From Nemertoderma westbladi (taxonomy: Eukaryota > Xenacoelomorpha > Nemertodermatida > Nemertodermatidae), in contig JAUCBJ010001486.1 in the NCBI GenBank assembly GCA_032718475.1, forward strand, positions 32,458 to 96,457: DNA of 64,000 nucleotides. Direction: 5' to 3'. The notes below the pieces were generated by a model. It was not told the origin of the DNA. It ran no database searches and saw only the letters and a program-made list of their open reading frames with translations. Position 1 is the stretch's first letter. The number at the start of each line of letters is the position of its first letter. The position numbers and the translations under genes were made by a program. Of the stretch, positions 11,213 through 22,133 are shown piece by piece.

Positions 11213-12707
11213 TGAGGACCAAATCCACGAACAAGGACCAAATCCATGAACAAGGACCAAATCAATGAACAAGGACCAAATCCACGAACAGGGACCAAAT
11301 CCAAAATCAAGAACCAAATCCATGACCAAAGTTCAAATCCACGAACAAGGACCAAATCGACGAACATGGACCAACTCAAAATCCAGGAACAAGGACCAAA
11401 TCCACGAACATGAAACAACCCCATGAACAAGGACCAAATCCACGAACAATGACCAAATCCATGAACAAGGACCAAATCCTCGAACAAGGACCAAATCTAC
11501 AAACAAGGACCAAATCCATAAACTTGGACTAAACCCATGATCTAGGATCAAATCCACGAACAAGGACCAAATCCACGAATATGGACCAAATCCATGAACA
11601 AGGACCAACCCCATGAACAAGGACCATATCCAGGAACAAGGACCAAATCCACGAACAAGAAACAACCCCATGAACAAGGACCAAATCCACGAACAATGAC
11701 CAAATCCATGAACAAGGACCAAATCCACGAACATGGACCAAATCCACAAACATGGACCAAATCAACGAACAAGGACCAAATCTACGAACAAGTATCAATT
11801 CCACGAACAAGAACCAAATCCATGAACATGGACTAAACCCATGAAGAAGGACCAAATCCATGATGACGAACCAAATCCATGAACAAGGACCAAAACCACG
11901 AACAAGGACCAAATACCACGAACAAGGACCAAATCCACCAACAAGGACCAAATCCACAAACAAGGAGCAAATCCACGAACATGGACCAAATCCACGAACA
12001 TGGACCAAATCCACGAACAAGGCCAAATCCATGAACAAGGACCAAATCCACGAACAAGGGCCAAATCCACGAACAAGGACCAAATCCATGAACAATGATC
12101 AAATCCATGAACAAGGACCAAATCCATGAACATGGACCAAATCCACGAACAAGGATCAACCCCATGAATAAGGACAAAATCCTTGAACAAGGACCAAATC
12201 CACGAACATGGACCAACCCCATGAACAAGAACCAAATCCATGAACAAGGACCAAATCCACGAACAAGGACCAAATCCACGAACAAGGTCCAAATCCATGA
12301 ACAAGGACCAAATCCACGAACATGGACCAACCCCATGAACAAGGACCAAATCCACGAACATGGACCAACCCCATGAACAAGAACCAAATCCATGAACAAG
12401 GACCAAATCCACGAACATGGACCAACCCCATGAACAAGAACCAAATCCATGAACAAGGACCAAATCCACGAACAAGGACCAAATCCACGAACAAGGTCCA
12501 AATCCATGAACAAGGACCAAATCCATGAACATGGACCAAATCCATGAACAAGGACTAAATCTACAAACAAGAATCAAATCCACGAACAAGGAACAAATCC
12601 ATGAACAAGGACCAAATCCATGAACAAGGACCAAATCCACAAACAAGGATCAAATCCACGAACAAGGAACAAATCCACGAACAAGGACCAAATCCATGAA
12701 CAAGGAC
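11213..12707. repeat. Minisatellite, 19-bp unit
   Basis: About 78 tandem copies of a unit close to ACGAACAAGGACCAAATCC, with variants ATGAAC, AACCCC and CATGGACC. Because 19 is not divisible by 3 but the unit lacks stops in most phases, all frames on both strands stay open for long stretches with a 19-residue period (DLVLVRGFGPCSWIWSLFV). These are by-products of the repeat, not genes. Confidence 0.95.
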
Positions 12708-13544
12708 ATGATGGGTGATTGTAGACCTCCAAGTACACTACAGATATTAGATACAGAACGCGTGATGGGTGATTGTAGACCTCTAAGTACACTACAGATA
12801 TTAGATACAGAACGCGTGATGGGTGATTTTAGACCTCCAAGTACACTACAGATATTAGATACAGAACGCGTGATGGGTGATTGTAGACCTCCAAGTACAC
12901 TACAGATATTAGATACAGAACGGGTGATTGTAGACCTCCAAGTACACTACAGATATTAGATACAGAACGGGTGATTGTAGACCTCCAAGTACACTACAGA
13001 TATTAGATACAGAACGGGTGATGGGTGATTGTAGACCTCCAAGTACACTACAGATATTAGATACAGAACAGGTGATGGGTGATTGTAGACCACCAAGTAC
13101 ACTACAGATATTAGATACAGAACGCCTGATGGGTGATTGTAGACCTCCAAGTACACTACAGATATTAGATACAGAATAGGTGATGGGTGATTGTAGACCT
13201 CCAAGTACACTAAAGATATTAGATCAGAACGGGTGATGGGTGATTGTAGACCTCCAAGTACACTAAAGATATTAGATACAGAACGGGTGATGGGTGATTG
13301 TAGACCTCCAAGTACACTAAAGAAATTAGATCAGAATGGGTGATGGGTGATCATAGACCACCAAGTTCACCACAGATATTAGATACAGAACGTGTGATGG
13401 GTGATTGTAGACCTCCAATTACACTACAGATAATAGATACAGAACGCGTGATGGGTGATTGTAGACCTCCAAGTAAACTACAGATATTAGATACAGAACG
13501 GGTGATGCGTGATTGTAGACCACAAAGTACACTACAGATATTAG
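12708..13544. repeat. Satellite, 54-bp unit (left block)
   Basis: About 15 copies of a unit containing GTGATGGGTGATTGTAGACC, TCCAAGTACACTACAGATA and TTAGATACAGAACG. A 45-bp variant lacks GATGGGTGA. The block continues at 20165, so it was one array before the LINE inserted. Confidence 0.95.
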
Positions 13545-13690
13545 TAGAGTAGAAGTTCAAAACCGCTTTGAAGCACTTCAGTCAATGGATGAAGACCAAT
13601 CCACCGATTCAATATACCAGAATATAATAACAGCCCACAAGGAATCAGCTTAAGAGGCATATCCCCCAGAAACCTAAACGAAAACAGTAT

Positions 13691-15210
13691 GTGCCATGGC
13701 AAAACTCTGAGGTTACTTGTAAGAGAGAAGATCTTAAGATAGCCTACAAAGTTAAAACCGAACAACCAACAACCGAAAACATTAACAAGGTTGAGAAAGC
13801 TAAGGACGATCTTAAATGGGCCTACAACATCAGCCAGGAAAAGTACATACAGGATAAAACTGAAGCAATTACAACTGCTCACATACAGCAACAATCAAGA
13901 CTTACCTGGCAAACTGTAAATGAGGTATCTGGTCGGAAATCTTGTGCAAAGGGGCGCCTCAAAGCTGATAGTCCTGAAGAACGTGTTGGTAAGTGGAAAA
14001 ATCACTTCAGCAACTTGCTTGGGCAGCCACCAAACATCGAGGTCAGCCCTACAAGGAAAATATATGACAAGACACTACCTATAGAAACAGGGGACTTCAC
14101 ACCTGCCGAACTCCAAAGAAGCATTAAAAGCATGTCCAATAATAAAGCGAGTGGATTAGATGAAATCCCAGCGGAGGTATGGAAAACCGGAGTGCTAAAT
14201 AGACCATTATTGAATGTTTGCAACCGGATGTTAAAAGGGGAAAAGCCACCACCAATTTGGACTAAAGGTCAACTAAAGCATCTCCCTAAGAAAGGAGACC
14301 TCGGCATACCAACAAACTATCGTGGGATATGTCTGCTTGTGGTAGCTGCCAAAATATACAATAATATGATTCTATATAGGATTAGGCCTCACATAGAGAA
14401 ACTACTGCGTAAGAGCCAAAACGGATTTCGACCAAGTAGATCAACAATAGCTCAGATACTTGCACTACGGAGACTGATTGAAGGAATTAAGTCAAAGAAT
14501 CTCCCCGCAGTCATGACTTTTGTGGACTTCAAGAAGGCATTCGACTCCATCCATAGAGGTAAAATGCATGAAATCCTAAGAGCTTATGGAATACCAGAAG
14601 TAATTGTTGCTGGCATTGGATTGTTATATTGTGACACAGAAGCGCAGGTACTCTCACCAGATGGAGAAACTGAGTTTTTCTCAATCCTGGCTGGCGCACT
14701 GCAAGGTGACACATTAGCACCATTACTATTTGTAATTGTGCTGGATTACGCAATGAGGGCGGCCACAAAGGGTGAAGATCTGGGATTCACACTTCAAGAA
14801 TGCAGAAGTAGTAGATATCCGGCAACTACAGTCACAGACACCGACTTTGCGGATGACATCACCCTGCTCTCTAATATGCTAGAAGATGCACAGCGTCTAC
14901 TAAATAAAGTGGAGAGGGCTGCTAAGGAGGTTGGATTGCATATAAATGCTACCAAGACCGAATTCATGACCTTTAATGTTGATGGAAACTTGACAACCAT
15001 TGATAATAATCAACTAAGGAAGGTCGATGACTTCCAGTACCTTGGATCATGGATAGAGAGTAGCAAAAAGGACATAGAAGTTAGGAAAGCAAAGGCTTGG
15101 GTAGTTCTATCAAAAATGGATACCATCTGGAAATCAGATCTCTCCAGGCACCTGAAGACTAAGTTCTTTCGAGCCACAGTGGAAAGTGTATTTTTATACA
15201 GGGGTGAGAC
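13691..15210 (+). pseudogene. LINE reverse transcriptase (interrupted)
   Basis: This is an open frame of about 507 codons before the Gypsy LTR. It has the pre-RT linker, NNKASGLDEIPAEVWK, LPKKGDLGIPTNYRGICLL (RT motif 2a region), QNGFRPSRSTIAQILALR, motif A (FVDFKKAFDSIHRGKM), motif B (ALQGDTLAPLLFVIVLDYA), the catalytic box (DTDFADDITLLSN) and the thumb segment (DDFQYLGSWIESSKKD). The catalytic residues are intact, so the copy was young when it was interrupted. Sequence before 13691 continues the protein in another frame, so there is at least one older frameshift. Confidence 0.9.
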
Positions 15211-15482
15211 TGTAGTGGTGGTCGCTCCGTGTGATACCTGGGGGAAAAATAATAATAATAAGATTACTGACTGTTCTGATAGGTACTACTGTACTATGAC
15301 TGTACCAGGAGCCAGGAGCTCGGTACTGACTGACTGATGGCATTTATATATATATATATATATATCTGTATATCGTATTGCTTGTTATATATATTGTATA
15401 TGTATTGAACATCTGAATGGTATTACACTGACTTTATGAGATAACGATATTATATGTTGTTCTCCCAACTACCTTCGTTATA
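15211..15482 (+). repeat. Gypsy 5' LTR
   Basis: 272 bp, from TGTAGTGGTGGTCGC to CCTTCGTTATA. It contains a (TA)n tract two bases longer than in the 3' LTR. Confidence 0.95.
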
Positions 15483-15483
15483 T

Positions 15484-15496
15484 TGGTGACCCGGAC
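15484..15496 (+). promoter_or_regulatory. Primer-binding site, tRNA-Trp-like
   Basis: TGGTGACCCGGAC lies one base after the LTR. It matches the complement of the animal tRNA-Trp 3' end (TGGTGACCCCGAC) except for one base, as known for CsRn1 elements. Confidence 0.65.
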
Positions 15497-15548
15497 AGCC
15501 AGAACCTTTAATAAACATAATTTATCAATACAACACAATACAGCAATA

Positions 15549-16409
15549 ATGCCAGACGGACCAGCCGACGGAGTAGAGCAAGCGGGTATCGATAACAACA
15601 ATCCAACCGGTCTGCCGGTAAACCGGATATCAGTAAAACCTCCTGTCTTTTTCAGGTCGAACCCTGAAGTTTGGTTCAGAACCCTGGAATCGCACTTCGC
15701 ATTGTCAGGTATTACCAACGAAACTACGAAATTTCACCACGTCATGGCGAATCTACCGGAGGATGTTGCGATAAACATATCCGCTGACATCGATACCTAC
15801 ACCAACATAAAAGCTACGATATTAAACCTCTACCAAAAGACAAAATCTGAATTGCTAGAGGAGGCTCTAGGCCAAGTTACGCTTGACGGGCAGAAGCCGT
15901 CACTGGTCTACCTACGAATCAAAAGGAAGTTGCAACAATGCAACCTGACAGCTGACGACGACCTCGTCCGTCACAAGTTGCTTCAAGCCCTTCCAATCAC
16001 AGCAAGATCCGCTTTACTCGCTCATCTGAGTCTGCCACCTGAGGAATTTGCTTCCCTCGCTGACACAATCCTGCAATTCACCGGAAACCAACCTACACAC
16101 GCTGTAGCCAAAGTTCAACTGGAGTTCAATGGAGATTATCAGGATAGACCCCAGCCCCAGCAGTATGAATACAAACTGAAAACGAGGCAGCCACAATCGT
16201 ACGGTTCATTCGGTGCCCTCTATCCATTTTCCGAGGGCCAGAAACCGAAAGTATGTCGGTACCACGTGTTTTACGGCGAGAATGCGAAAAAGTGTAAAGA
16301 TTGGTGTCGCTGGCCTGGACGTAAACCGCGATCTATGGATCCTTCGTCGAGGGCCGGTTCGCGTTCAAGTTCGCCCGTTCCCCCCGCTCAACACGACGCG
16401 GGAAACTAG
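15549..16409 (+). CDS. Gypsy Gag (CsRn1-type)
   Basis: 286 residues from MPDGPADGVEQ. The capsid-like region begins with PPVFFRSNPEVWFRTLESHF, typical of this Gag type, followed by LLEEALGQVTLDGQKPSLVY and LLQALPITARSALL. The C-terminal box CRYHVFYGENAKKCKDWC has the C-x2-H-x9-C-x3-C spacing seen in CsRn1-like Gag. The ATG at 15549 is chosen because it follows the primer site and leader; an upstream GTG at 15483 falls inside the leader. The frame is intact. Pol follows in the -1 frame, so a ribosomal frameshift before 16409 is expected. Confidence 0.85.
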   Translation: MPDGPADGVEQAGIDNNNPTGLPVNRISVKPPVFFRSNPEVWFRTLESHFALSGITNETTKFHHVMANLPEDVAINISADIDTYTNIKATILNLYQKTKSELLEEALGQVTLDGQKPSLVYLRIKRKLQQCNLTADDDLVRHKLLQALPITARSALLAHLSLPPEEFASLADTILQFTGNQPTHAVAKVQLEFNGDYQDRPQPQQYEYKLKTRQPQSYGSFGALYPFSEGQKPKVCRYHVFYGENAKKCKDWCRWPGRKPRSMDPSSRAGSRSSSPVPPAQHDAGN

Positions 16410-16411
16410 AT

Positions 16412-17842
16412 ACCCTCAGTGTAAAAGCTGCGAACACTGAGGGTGAAGGTGCAGCCGTATTCTTGTTTACCGCGGCACTACTAGGCTCAGTAAACTCGCA
16501 AGAATGTTCTACCTCCTTCCTTGTGGATACGGGATCACAAGTCTCTGTACTCCAACCAAACACTGTGAAAAATTGTATTTGGAATCATACAACAACTAAA
16601 CTCACTACAGTATCAGGGTCCAACATCAACGTCCATGGGAAAGCAACTATCCGAGTAAAAATGCTCCGTAGAATATTTCAATGGACGTTTTATATTGCAG
16701 ACATTACTGACAATATTCTTGGGTTGGATTTTCTCTCTAATTTCAAGTTAATTCTAGATTGCGGTGAAAAACAAATAATAGACAAAGATACATTACTCAG
16801 CCGACAATTACAAACATCAAATTCAAAGAGTTTCGGTATACGGAAAGTAACTTTGACACACCCCAACGATTGTTTAAACAAACTGTTAACCAACTATTCT
16901 GAATTATTCGACCCTGAATTTGCGTTTCAGGGCCCTCCAAAAACAGACACAGTTCATCGTATAATCACAACGGATTGCCAGCCCATTCACGCAAAACCAC
17001 GCCAGTTGAGTGGTCAGAAACTAATAATTGCCAAAGAGGCATTTGCAGACCTACAAGAGAAGGGAGTAATTCGCCCATCGAGTAGCCCATGGGCATCACC
17101 GCTTCATATGGCACCGAAACACAACCAAAAAGATCAGTGGCGTCCATGTGGGGATTATAGGGGATTAAACCGAGTAACACAACCAGATCGATATCCAGTC
17201 CCTCACATTAGCCACTTCCACAACCAGTTCAAAGGCTCTACAGTGTTCAGTAAAATCGATTTGACCAGGGCCTACAACCAAGTCGCAGTAAATCCAGAGG
17301 ACATTCCGAAAACGGCCGTTGTAACACCCTTCGGTTTATACGAATTCGTCCTTATGCCCTACGGATTAAAAAACGCGGGTCAGACGTTGCAACGCCACAT
17401 GAACGAGGCCTTTGGCGATCTACCCTTCGTTTTCATCTATGTGGATGATATCATAATACACTCAACAGATAACGATGAACATTATCAACATCTAGAAATT
17501 GTATTCGAGCGCTTGAGAAAATATAACCTAAAGGCGAACTATTCAAAGTGCGTATGGTTTCAGTCATCGTTGGTATTCCTCGGTTACTTGGTTTCATCCG
17601 AGGGTATATCCCCTCCAAAAGAGCGTGTCGAGGCATTAAACAGTATGCCTGAACCGACCAGTTACAATGAACTGCGCCGTGTACTCGGGATGTTTAACTT
17701 CTATCGACGGCACATCCCAAACTACAGTTCAATAACAAATATATTACAAACGTTATTGAACAGCACGCAACCAACGAGCAAGAAACTCCCAAAAAGGAAC
17801 TTTATCGATGACGAATGGACCGAAGAACACTCCGCTGCATAG
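16412..17842 (+). pseudogene. Gypsy Pol, first part: protease and reverse transcriptase
   Basis: The frame is open from before the Gag stop. The retroviral-type aspartic protease has the catalytic FLVDTGSQVSVLQP (Asp at 16526). The reverse transcriptase has WASPLHMAPKHNQKDQWRPC, FSKIDLTRAYNQVAV (motif A), FGLYEFVLMPYGLKNAGQT (motif B) and the catalytic YVDD (17438-17449), then the FLGYLVSSEGISPP connection. The frame ends early at TAG 17840-17842. The cause is a 17-bp tandem duplication (17824-17840 and 17841-17857), which shifts the RNase H and integrase region into another frame. Confidence 0.85.
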
Positions 17843-17857
17843 AACACTCTGCTGCAT
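17824..17857 (+). repeat. 17-bp tandem duplication breaking Pol
   Basis: AGAACACTCCGCTGCAT is followed at once by AGAACACTCTGCTGCAT (one mismatch). Since 17 is not a multiple of 3, the frame shifts, and TAG appears at the junction. Confidence 0.9.
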
Positions 17858-19500
17858 TTGCGTCATTAAAGAAATCCCTTTCAAATGCTATAACTCTACA
17901 TCACCCCTCTACAACCGACTGTCCAGTGTCGATCACAATTACTAGCGACGCATCCAATATAGCTATCGGTGGGGCGCTACACGAGGTCGACTTACAAGAG
18001 GACGCATCACCATTGGGTTTCTACTCACGGAGACTCACTGAAAGAGAACAGAAGTGGTCCCCATTCGAAAGGGAATTGTTAGCAGCATACGAACTGGCAG
18101 TACGTTATCGCGAAATTATTGAAGGACGTCATGTAACTCTATATACCGACCACAAACCTTTGGTCGGCGCATTCGACAAAGCAAGTAGCCTCTCCCCGAG
18201 ACAGAACAGACAACTTTCGTTTTTAGCGGAATATATCGACAAGATAGAATATATACCAGGAAATACCAATATAGTCGCCGACACCCTGTCAAGGCAGGTT
18301 GCCGCAACACATATTGATTCATTCGGGCTAGATGAATTAGCCGAGGCACAAAGTATTGATACAAACTTACTTTCTAAACCAACCTCATTTAATATCAAAA
18401 CATTCAATATTGCCTCAGGTAAACCGCTTCTTTGCGATACCAGTACACCGTATCCGCGTCCCATTGTTCCAGAAACACTCCAAAAAGTAATCTTTGATGA
18501 ACTTCATAATTTATCACATCCAGGTATCAAGGCAACCATTAGACTAATAACAGACAGATATATTTGGATCAATGCTAAACGGGACATCGCGAACCTATGC
18601 CGACAATGTATTCCATGTCAAACAGCCAAAATCAATCGACATACGAAAGCCCCACTAGAACCTCTTCCATTCTCAAATCGGTTCTCACATCTTCACACCG
18701 ATATCGTGGGACCCCTACCTGAATTAGATAACCAACCGTACCGTTATCTTACAACGTTTATCGACAGAGAAACTGGGTGGGTCGAAGCGGCTCCAGTAAG
18801 TTCAATAACAGCCGTTGCCATAGCAACCGCGTTTCTTAATTGCTGGTTCGCACGTTTTGGCGTCCCATTACAGTTATCAACGGATCGCGGATCTCAATAC
18901 GAATCGGAACTCTTTGCAGAAGTTGCCAAACTCATTGGATTTCATAGAATGAGAACTACCGCGTACCACCCTCAAGCTAATGGCAAAATCGAACGCTTTC
19001 ATCGAGTACTTAAAGCCTCCCTAAAAGCTCGAGGATCTGATTGGTTGTCGTCACTGCCAATCATTTTATTCAGCCATAGAATCACGCCATCCCACGTCAC
19101 CGGCATATCACCCTTCGAGCTAGTGACCGGGACACTGCCTTTAATCCCATCCAGTTTGGTAGTGCCGACAGACGTGACATATAACCATGATTTTGTTAAA
19201 CTGCTTCATAAACATGTATCTGAACTAGGGTTTATCGCTCAATCTAAGTATATGGACCAACCGAACCCAAACCGACTCATCAAGAGTTACATTCCAACAG
19301 CATTACAGACCAGCGACAAAGTCTTTGTACGGGTTGATAGAGTGAGGAAATCGCTAGAGGCGCCCTACCAAGGTCCCTTCAGGGTTATCTCCCGTACCGA
19401 TAAACATTTTACCTTAGAGACACCTAGCGGTTCAAAGGTGATTTCGATAGACCGACTCAAACCATATCTAGACTTCAGACGTAAAATGAAAACTGTGTAG
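17843..19500 (+). pseudogene. Gypsy Pol, second part: RNase H and integrase
   Basis: This continues Pol in the shifted frame. RNase H has ITSDASNIAIGGALHE, the ERELLAAYELAVRYR helix and TDHKPL. The integrase zinc finger has H-x3-H ... CRQCIPC, and the catalytic core has HTDIVGPL, STDRGSQY and NGKIERF as the D,D,E triad. A C-terminal segment (ALQTSDKVFVRVDRVRKSLE, PYQGPFRVISR) resembles the GPF/Y module. The stop codon (19498-19500) lies inside the 3' LTR. The enzyme domains are intact apart from the upstream frame break. Confidence 0.85.
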
Positions 19501-19765
19501 TGGTGGTCGCTCCGTGTGATACCTGGGGGAAAAATAATAATAATAAGATTACTGACTGTTCTGATAGGTACTACTGTACTATGACTGTACCAGGAGCCAG
19601 GAGCTCGGTACTGACTGACTGATGGCATTTATATATATATATATATATCTGTATATCGTATTGCTTGTTATATATATTGTATATGTATTGAACATCTGAA
19701 TGGTATTACACTGACTTTATGAGATAACGATATTATATGTTGTTCTCCCAACTACCTTCGTTATA
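19496..19765 (+). repeat. Gypsy 3' LTR
   Basis: 270 bp, identical to the 5' LTR apart from a 2-bp shorter (TA)n tract. The sequence just upstream (GTAAAATGAAAACTG) is only weakly purine-rich for a polypurine tract. Confidence 0.95.
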
Positions 19766-20164
19766 AGACCTGGACACTGACTAAATCACTTGAACAACGA
19801 ATTGATGGTTGCTACACAAGACTACTAAGGGCAGCCCTAAACATCAGCTGGAGACAACACATGACAAACGCCGAGCTTTATGGTACAATACCACCTGTAT
19901 CAACCACCCTCCGTGAACGCAGATTAAGATTCAGTGGGCACTGCTGGCGAAGTAAAGACGAGGTCATACCAGATCTACTTCTCTGGCAACCAACTCATGG
20001 AAAGCATAGTCGTGGACGACCTGCCATAACATATATAGATCAACTTGAAAGGGATACTGAACTTGGGAGAAACGAAATTGCGACAACTTGGAGAATCGCG
20101 AAGCCTGGAAGGATCTCATTTCCACAGTCCGAGTTCGCTCGACCTAGTAGTAGTAGTAGTAGTA
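19766..20164 (+). pseudogene. LINE 3' end, downstream of the Gypsy insertion
   Basis: This continues the LINE C-terminal domain, with RRLRFSGHCWRSKDE ... DLLLWQPTHGKHSRGRPA ... DTEL, the same block as in 6678-7295. It is followed directly by the (TAG)n tail. Confidence 0.85.
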
Positions 20165-21598
20165 GATACAGAACGGGTGATGGGTGATTGTAGACCTCCA
20201 AGTACACTACAGATATTAGATACAGAACGCGTGATGGGTGATTGTAGACCTCCAAGTACACTACAGATATTAGATACAGAACGGGTGATTGTAGACCTCC
20301 AAGTACACTACAGATATTAGATACAGAATGGGTGATGGGTGATTGTAGACCACCAAGTAAACTACAGATATTAGATACAGAACGGGTGATGGGTGATTGT
20401 AGACCACCAAGTACACTACAGATATTAGATCAGAATGGGTGATGAGTGATTGTAGACCACCAAGTACACTACAGATATTAGATCAGAATGGATGATGGGT
20501 GATTGTAGACCACCAAGTACACTACAGATATTAGATACATAACGCGTGATGGGTGATTGTAGACCACCAAGTACACTACAGATATTAGATACAGAACGGG
20601 TGATTGTAGACCTCCAAGTACATTACAGATATTAGATACAGAACGCGTGATGGGTGATTGTAGACCACCAAGTACACTACAGATATTAGATACAGAATGG
20701 GTGATGGGTTATTGTAGACCTCCAAGTACACTACAGATATTAGATACAGAACGCGTGATGGGTGATTGTAGACCTCCAAGTACACTACAGATAATAGATA
20801 CAGAACGGGTGATGGGTGATTGTAGACCTCCAAGTACACTACAGATATTAGATACAGAATGGGTGATGGGTTATTGTAGACCTCCAAGTACACTACAGAT
20901 ATTAGATACAGAACGCGTGATGGATGATTGTAGACCACCAAGTACACTACAGATATTAGATACAGAACGCGTGATGGGTGATTGTAGACCACCAAGTACA
21001 CTACAGATATTAGATACAGAACACATGATGGGTGATTGTAGACCACCAAGTACACTACAGATATTAGATACAGAACGGGTGATGGGTGATTGTAGACCTC
21101 CAAGTACACTACAGATATTAGATACAGAACGCGTGATGGATGATTGTAGACCACCAAGTACACTACAGATATTAGATACAGAACGCGTGATGGGTGATTG
21201 TAGACCACCAAGTACACTACAGATATTAGATACAGAACACATGATGGGTGATTGTAGACCAACAAGTACACTACAGATATTAGATACAGAACGGGTGATG
21301 GGTGATTATAGACCTCCAAGTACACTACAGATATTAGATACAGAACGGGTGATGGGTGATTGTAGACCACCAAGTACACTACAGATATTAGATACAGAAC
21401 GCGTGATGGGTGATTGTAAAACTCCAAGTACACTACAGATATTAGATACAGAACGGGTGATGGGTGATTGTAGACCTCCAAGTACACTACAGATATTAGA
21501 TACAGAACGGGTGATGGGTGATTGTAGACCTCCAAGTACACTACAGATATTAGATACAGAACGGGTGATTGTAGACCACCAAGTACACTACAGATATT
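20165..21598. repeat. Satellite, 54-bp unit (right block)
   Basis: About 26 copies of the unit in 12708-13544, again with 45-bp variants. 54 is divisible by 3 and the unit has no stop in one frame of each strand, so frames of more than 300 codons exist on both strands (VMGDCRPPSTLQILDTER and HPSPVLYLISVVYLEVYN). Higher-order structure is visible: blocks with GAACACATG and GATGGATGA recur about every 216 bp. Confidence 0.95.
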
Positions 21599-22133
21599 AT
21601 TCATTCTTTTATTTTATTTCATTATTCTATAAGATATGAAAAAAAATACATTTGAAAATTCGAAGTCTTTGGTATAATTTTAGTTAGAGCCAATTACCTA
21701 CGTCGCGCTAGACATAGGTTTGGGGCTTCTATCTATGAGAAATAACTGGCCCACTAAATTTAGGGGCTTTATTAAATAACGCGAAATAAACGGAATCTGA
21801 AAGGGCTGACCCTGGCCCACCTACAAATTACAATACAAATTAACTAATTTTGTGGTTAGATTTTCAGACTGTTATGAACCTAAAACAATTAGATTTTCAA
21901 TCGACTCAAAATATAAAAATTTTAAAAATTAGAATATGGTCGAACTAATTATAATTAGTCACTGTGAATAAAATAATGTAAATAATCTGTCTGACTAATA
22001 AGGGAAGCAGCTTGTATATTCGAATTATTTGGTAAGGATTTATGCGACATAATAATATATGAACCGAACACGAATATATTGCAATGAATAAAAACGATAT
22101 CAAATGGTATATAAAATGATTAATTATTCGACT
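21599..22133. other. AT-rich 3' flank of the BRMS1-like gene
   Basis: No gene is seen. On the minus strand AATAAA occurs at about 21765-21770, roughly 365 bp after the BRMS1-like stop, and is a possible polyadenylation signal. Confidence 0.4.

Larger units (their letters stand above)
15211..19765 (+). mobile_element. Complete Ty3/Gypsy element, CsRn1-type
   Basis: The element is 4555 bp, with two LTRs (15211-15482 and 19496-19765) that differ essentially only in the length of an internal (TA)n run. It is flanked by the 4-bp duplication AGAC (15207-15210 and 19766-19769). The LTRs start TGTAG and end TTATA. The primer site resembles tRNA-Trp, and Gag has a C/H/C/C-type box rather than CCHC. 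LTR termini, 4-bp duplication, primer and Gag box are the known traits of the CsRn1 group. Near-identical LTRs mean a recent insertion, into the LINE RT frame. Confidence 0.9.
13545..20164 (+). mobile_element. 5'-truncated LINE inserted in the 54-bp satellite
   Basis: The satellite breaks off at ...ATATTAG (13544) and resumes at GATACAG (20165). In between is a plus-strand LINE lacking its endonuclease, ending in a (TAG)n tail (about 20144-20164). The body is itself split at 15210/19766 by the Gypsy element. The sequence on both sides of that insertion belongs to one LINE: RT up to VFLY before it, and the C-terminal SLEQRIDGCYTRLLRAALN-like block after it. Confidence 0.9.

Noticed and set aside
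11188-12792. Long frames with repeated FGPCSWIWSLF-type or EQGPNPRTRTKS-type peptides
   Set aside because: They exist in several frames on both strands and simply follow the 19-bp minisatellite; no start context, no non-repeat domain.
15483-15548. Gag starting at the GTG at 15483
   Set aside because: That codon lies within the primer-binding site; the ATG at 15549 is the first plausible start.
17815-17842. Programmed frameshift in Gypsy Pol
   Set aside because: The overlap is explained by a 17-bp tandem duplication; no slippery site or pseudoknot is needed, and Pol of this group is normally one frame here.
11213-21598. CRISPR-like regular repeats
   Set aside because: Units are head-to-tail without unique spacers and the DNA is eukaryotic; these are minisatellites.
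20585-21639. Overlapping frames of more than 300 codons on both strands
   Set aside because: A consequence of the 54-bp unit being a multiple of three without stops; the two strands cannot both be coding and neither has a domain.
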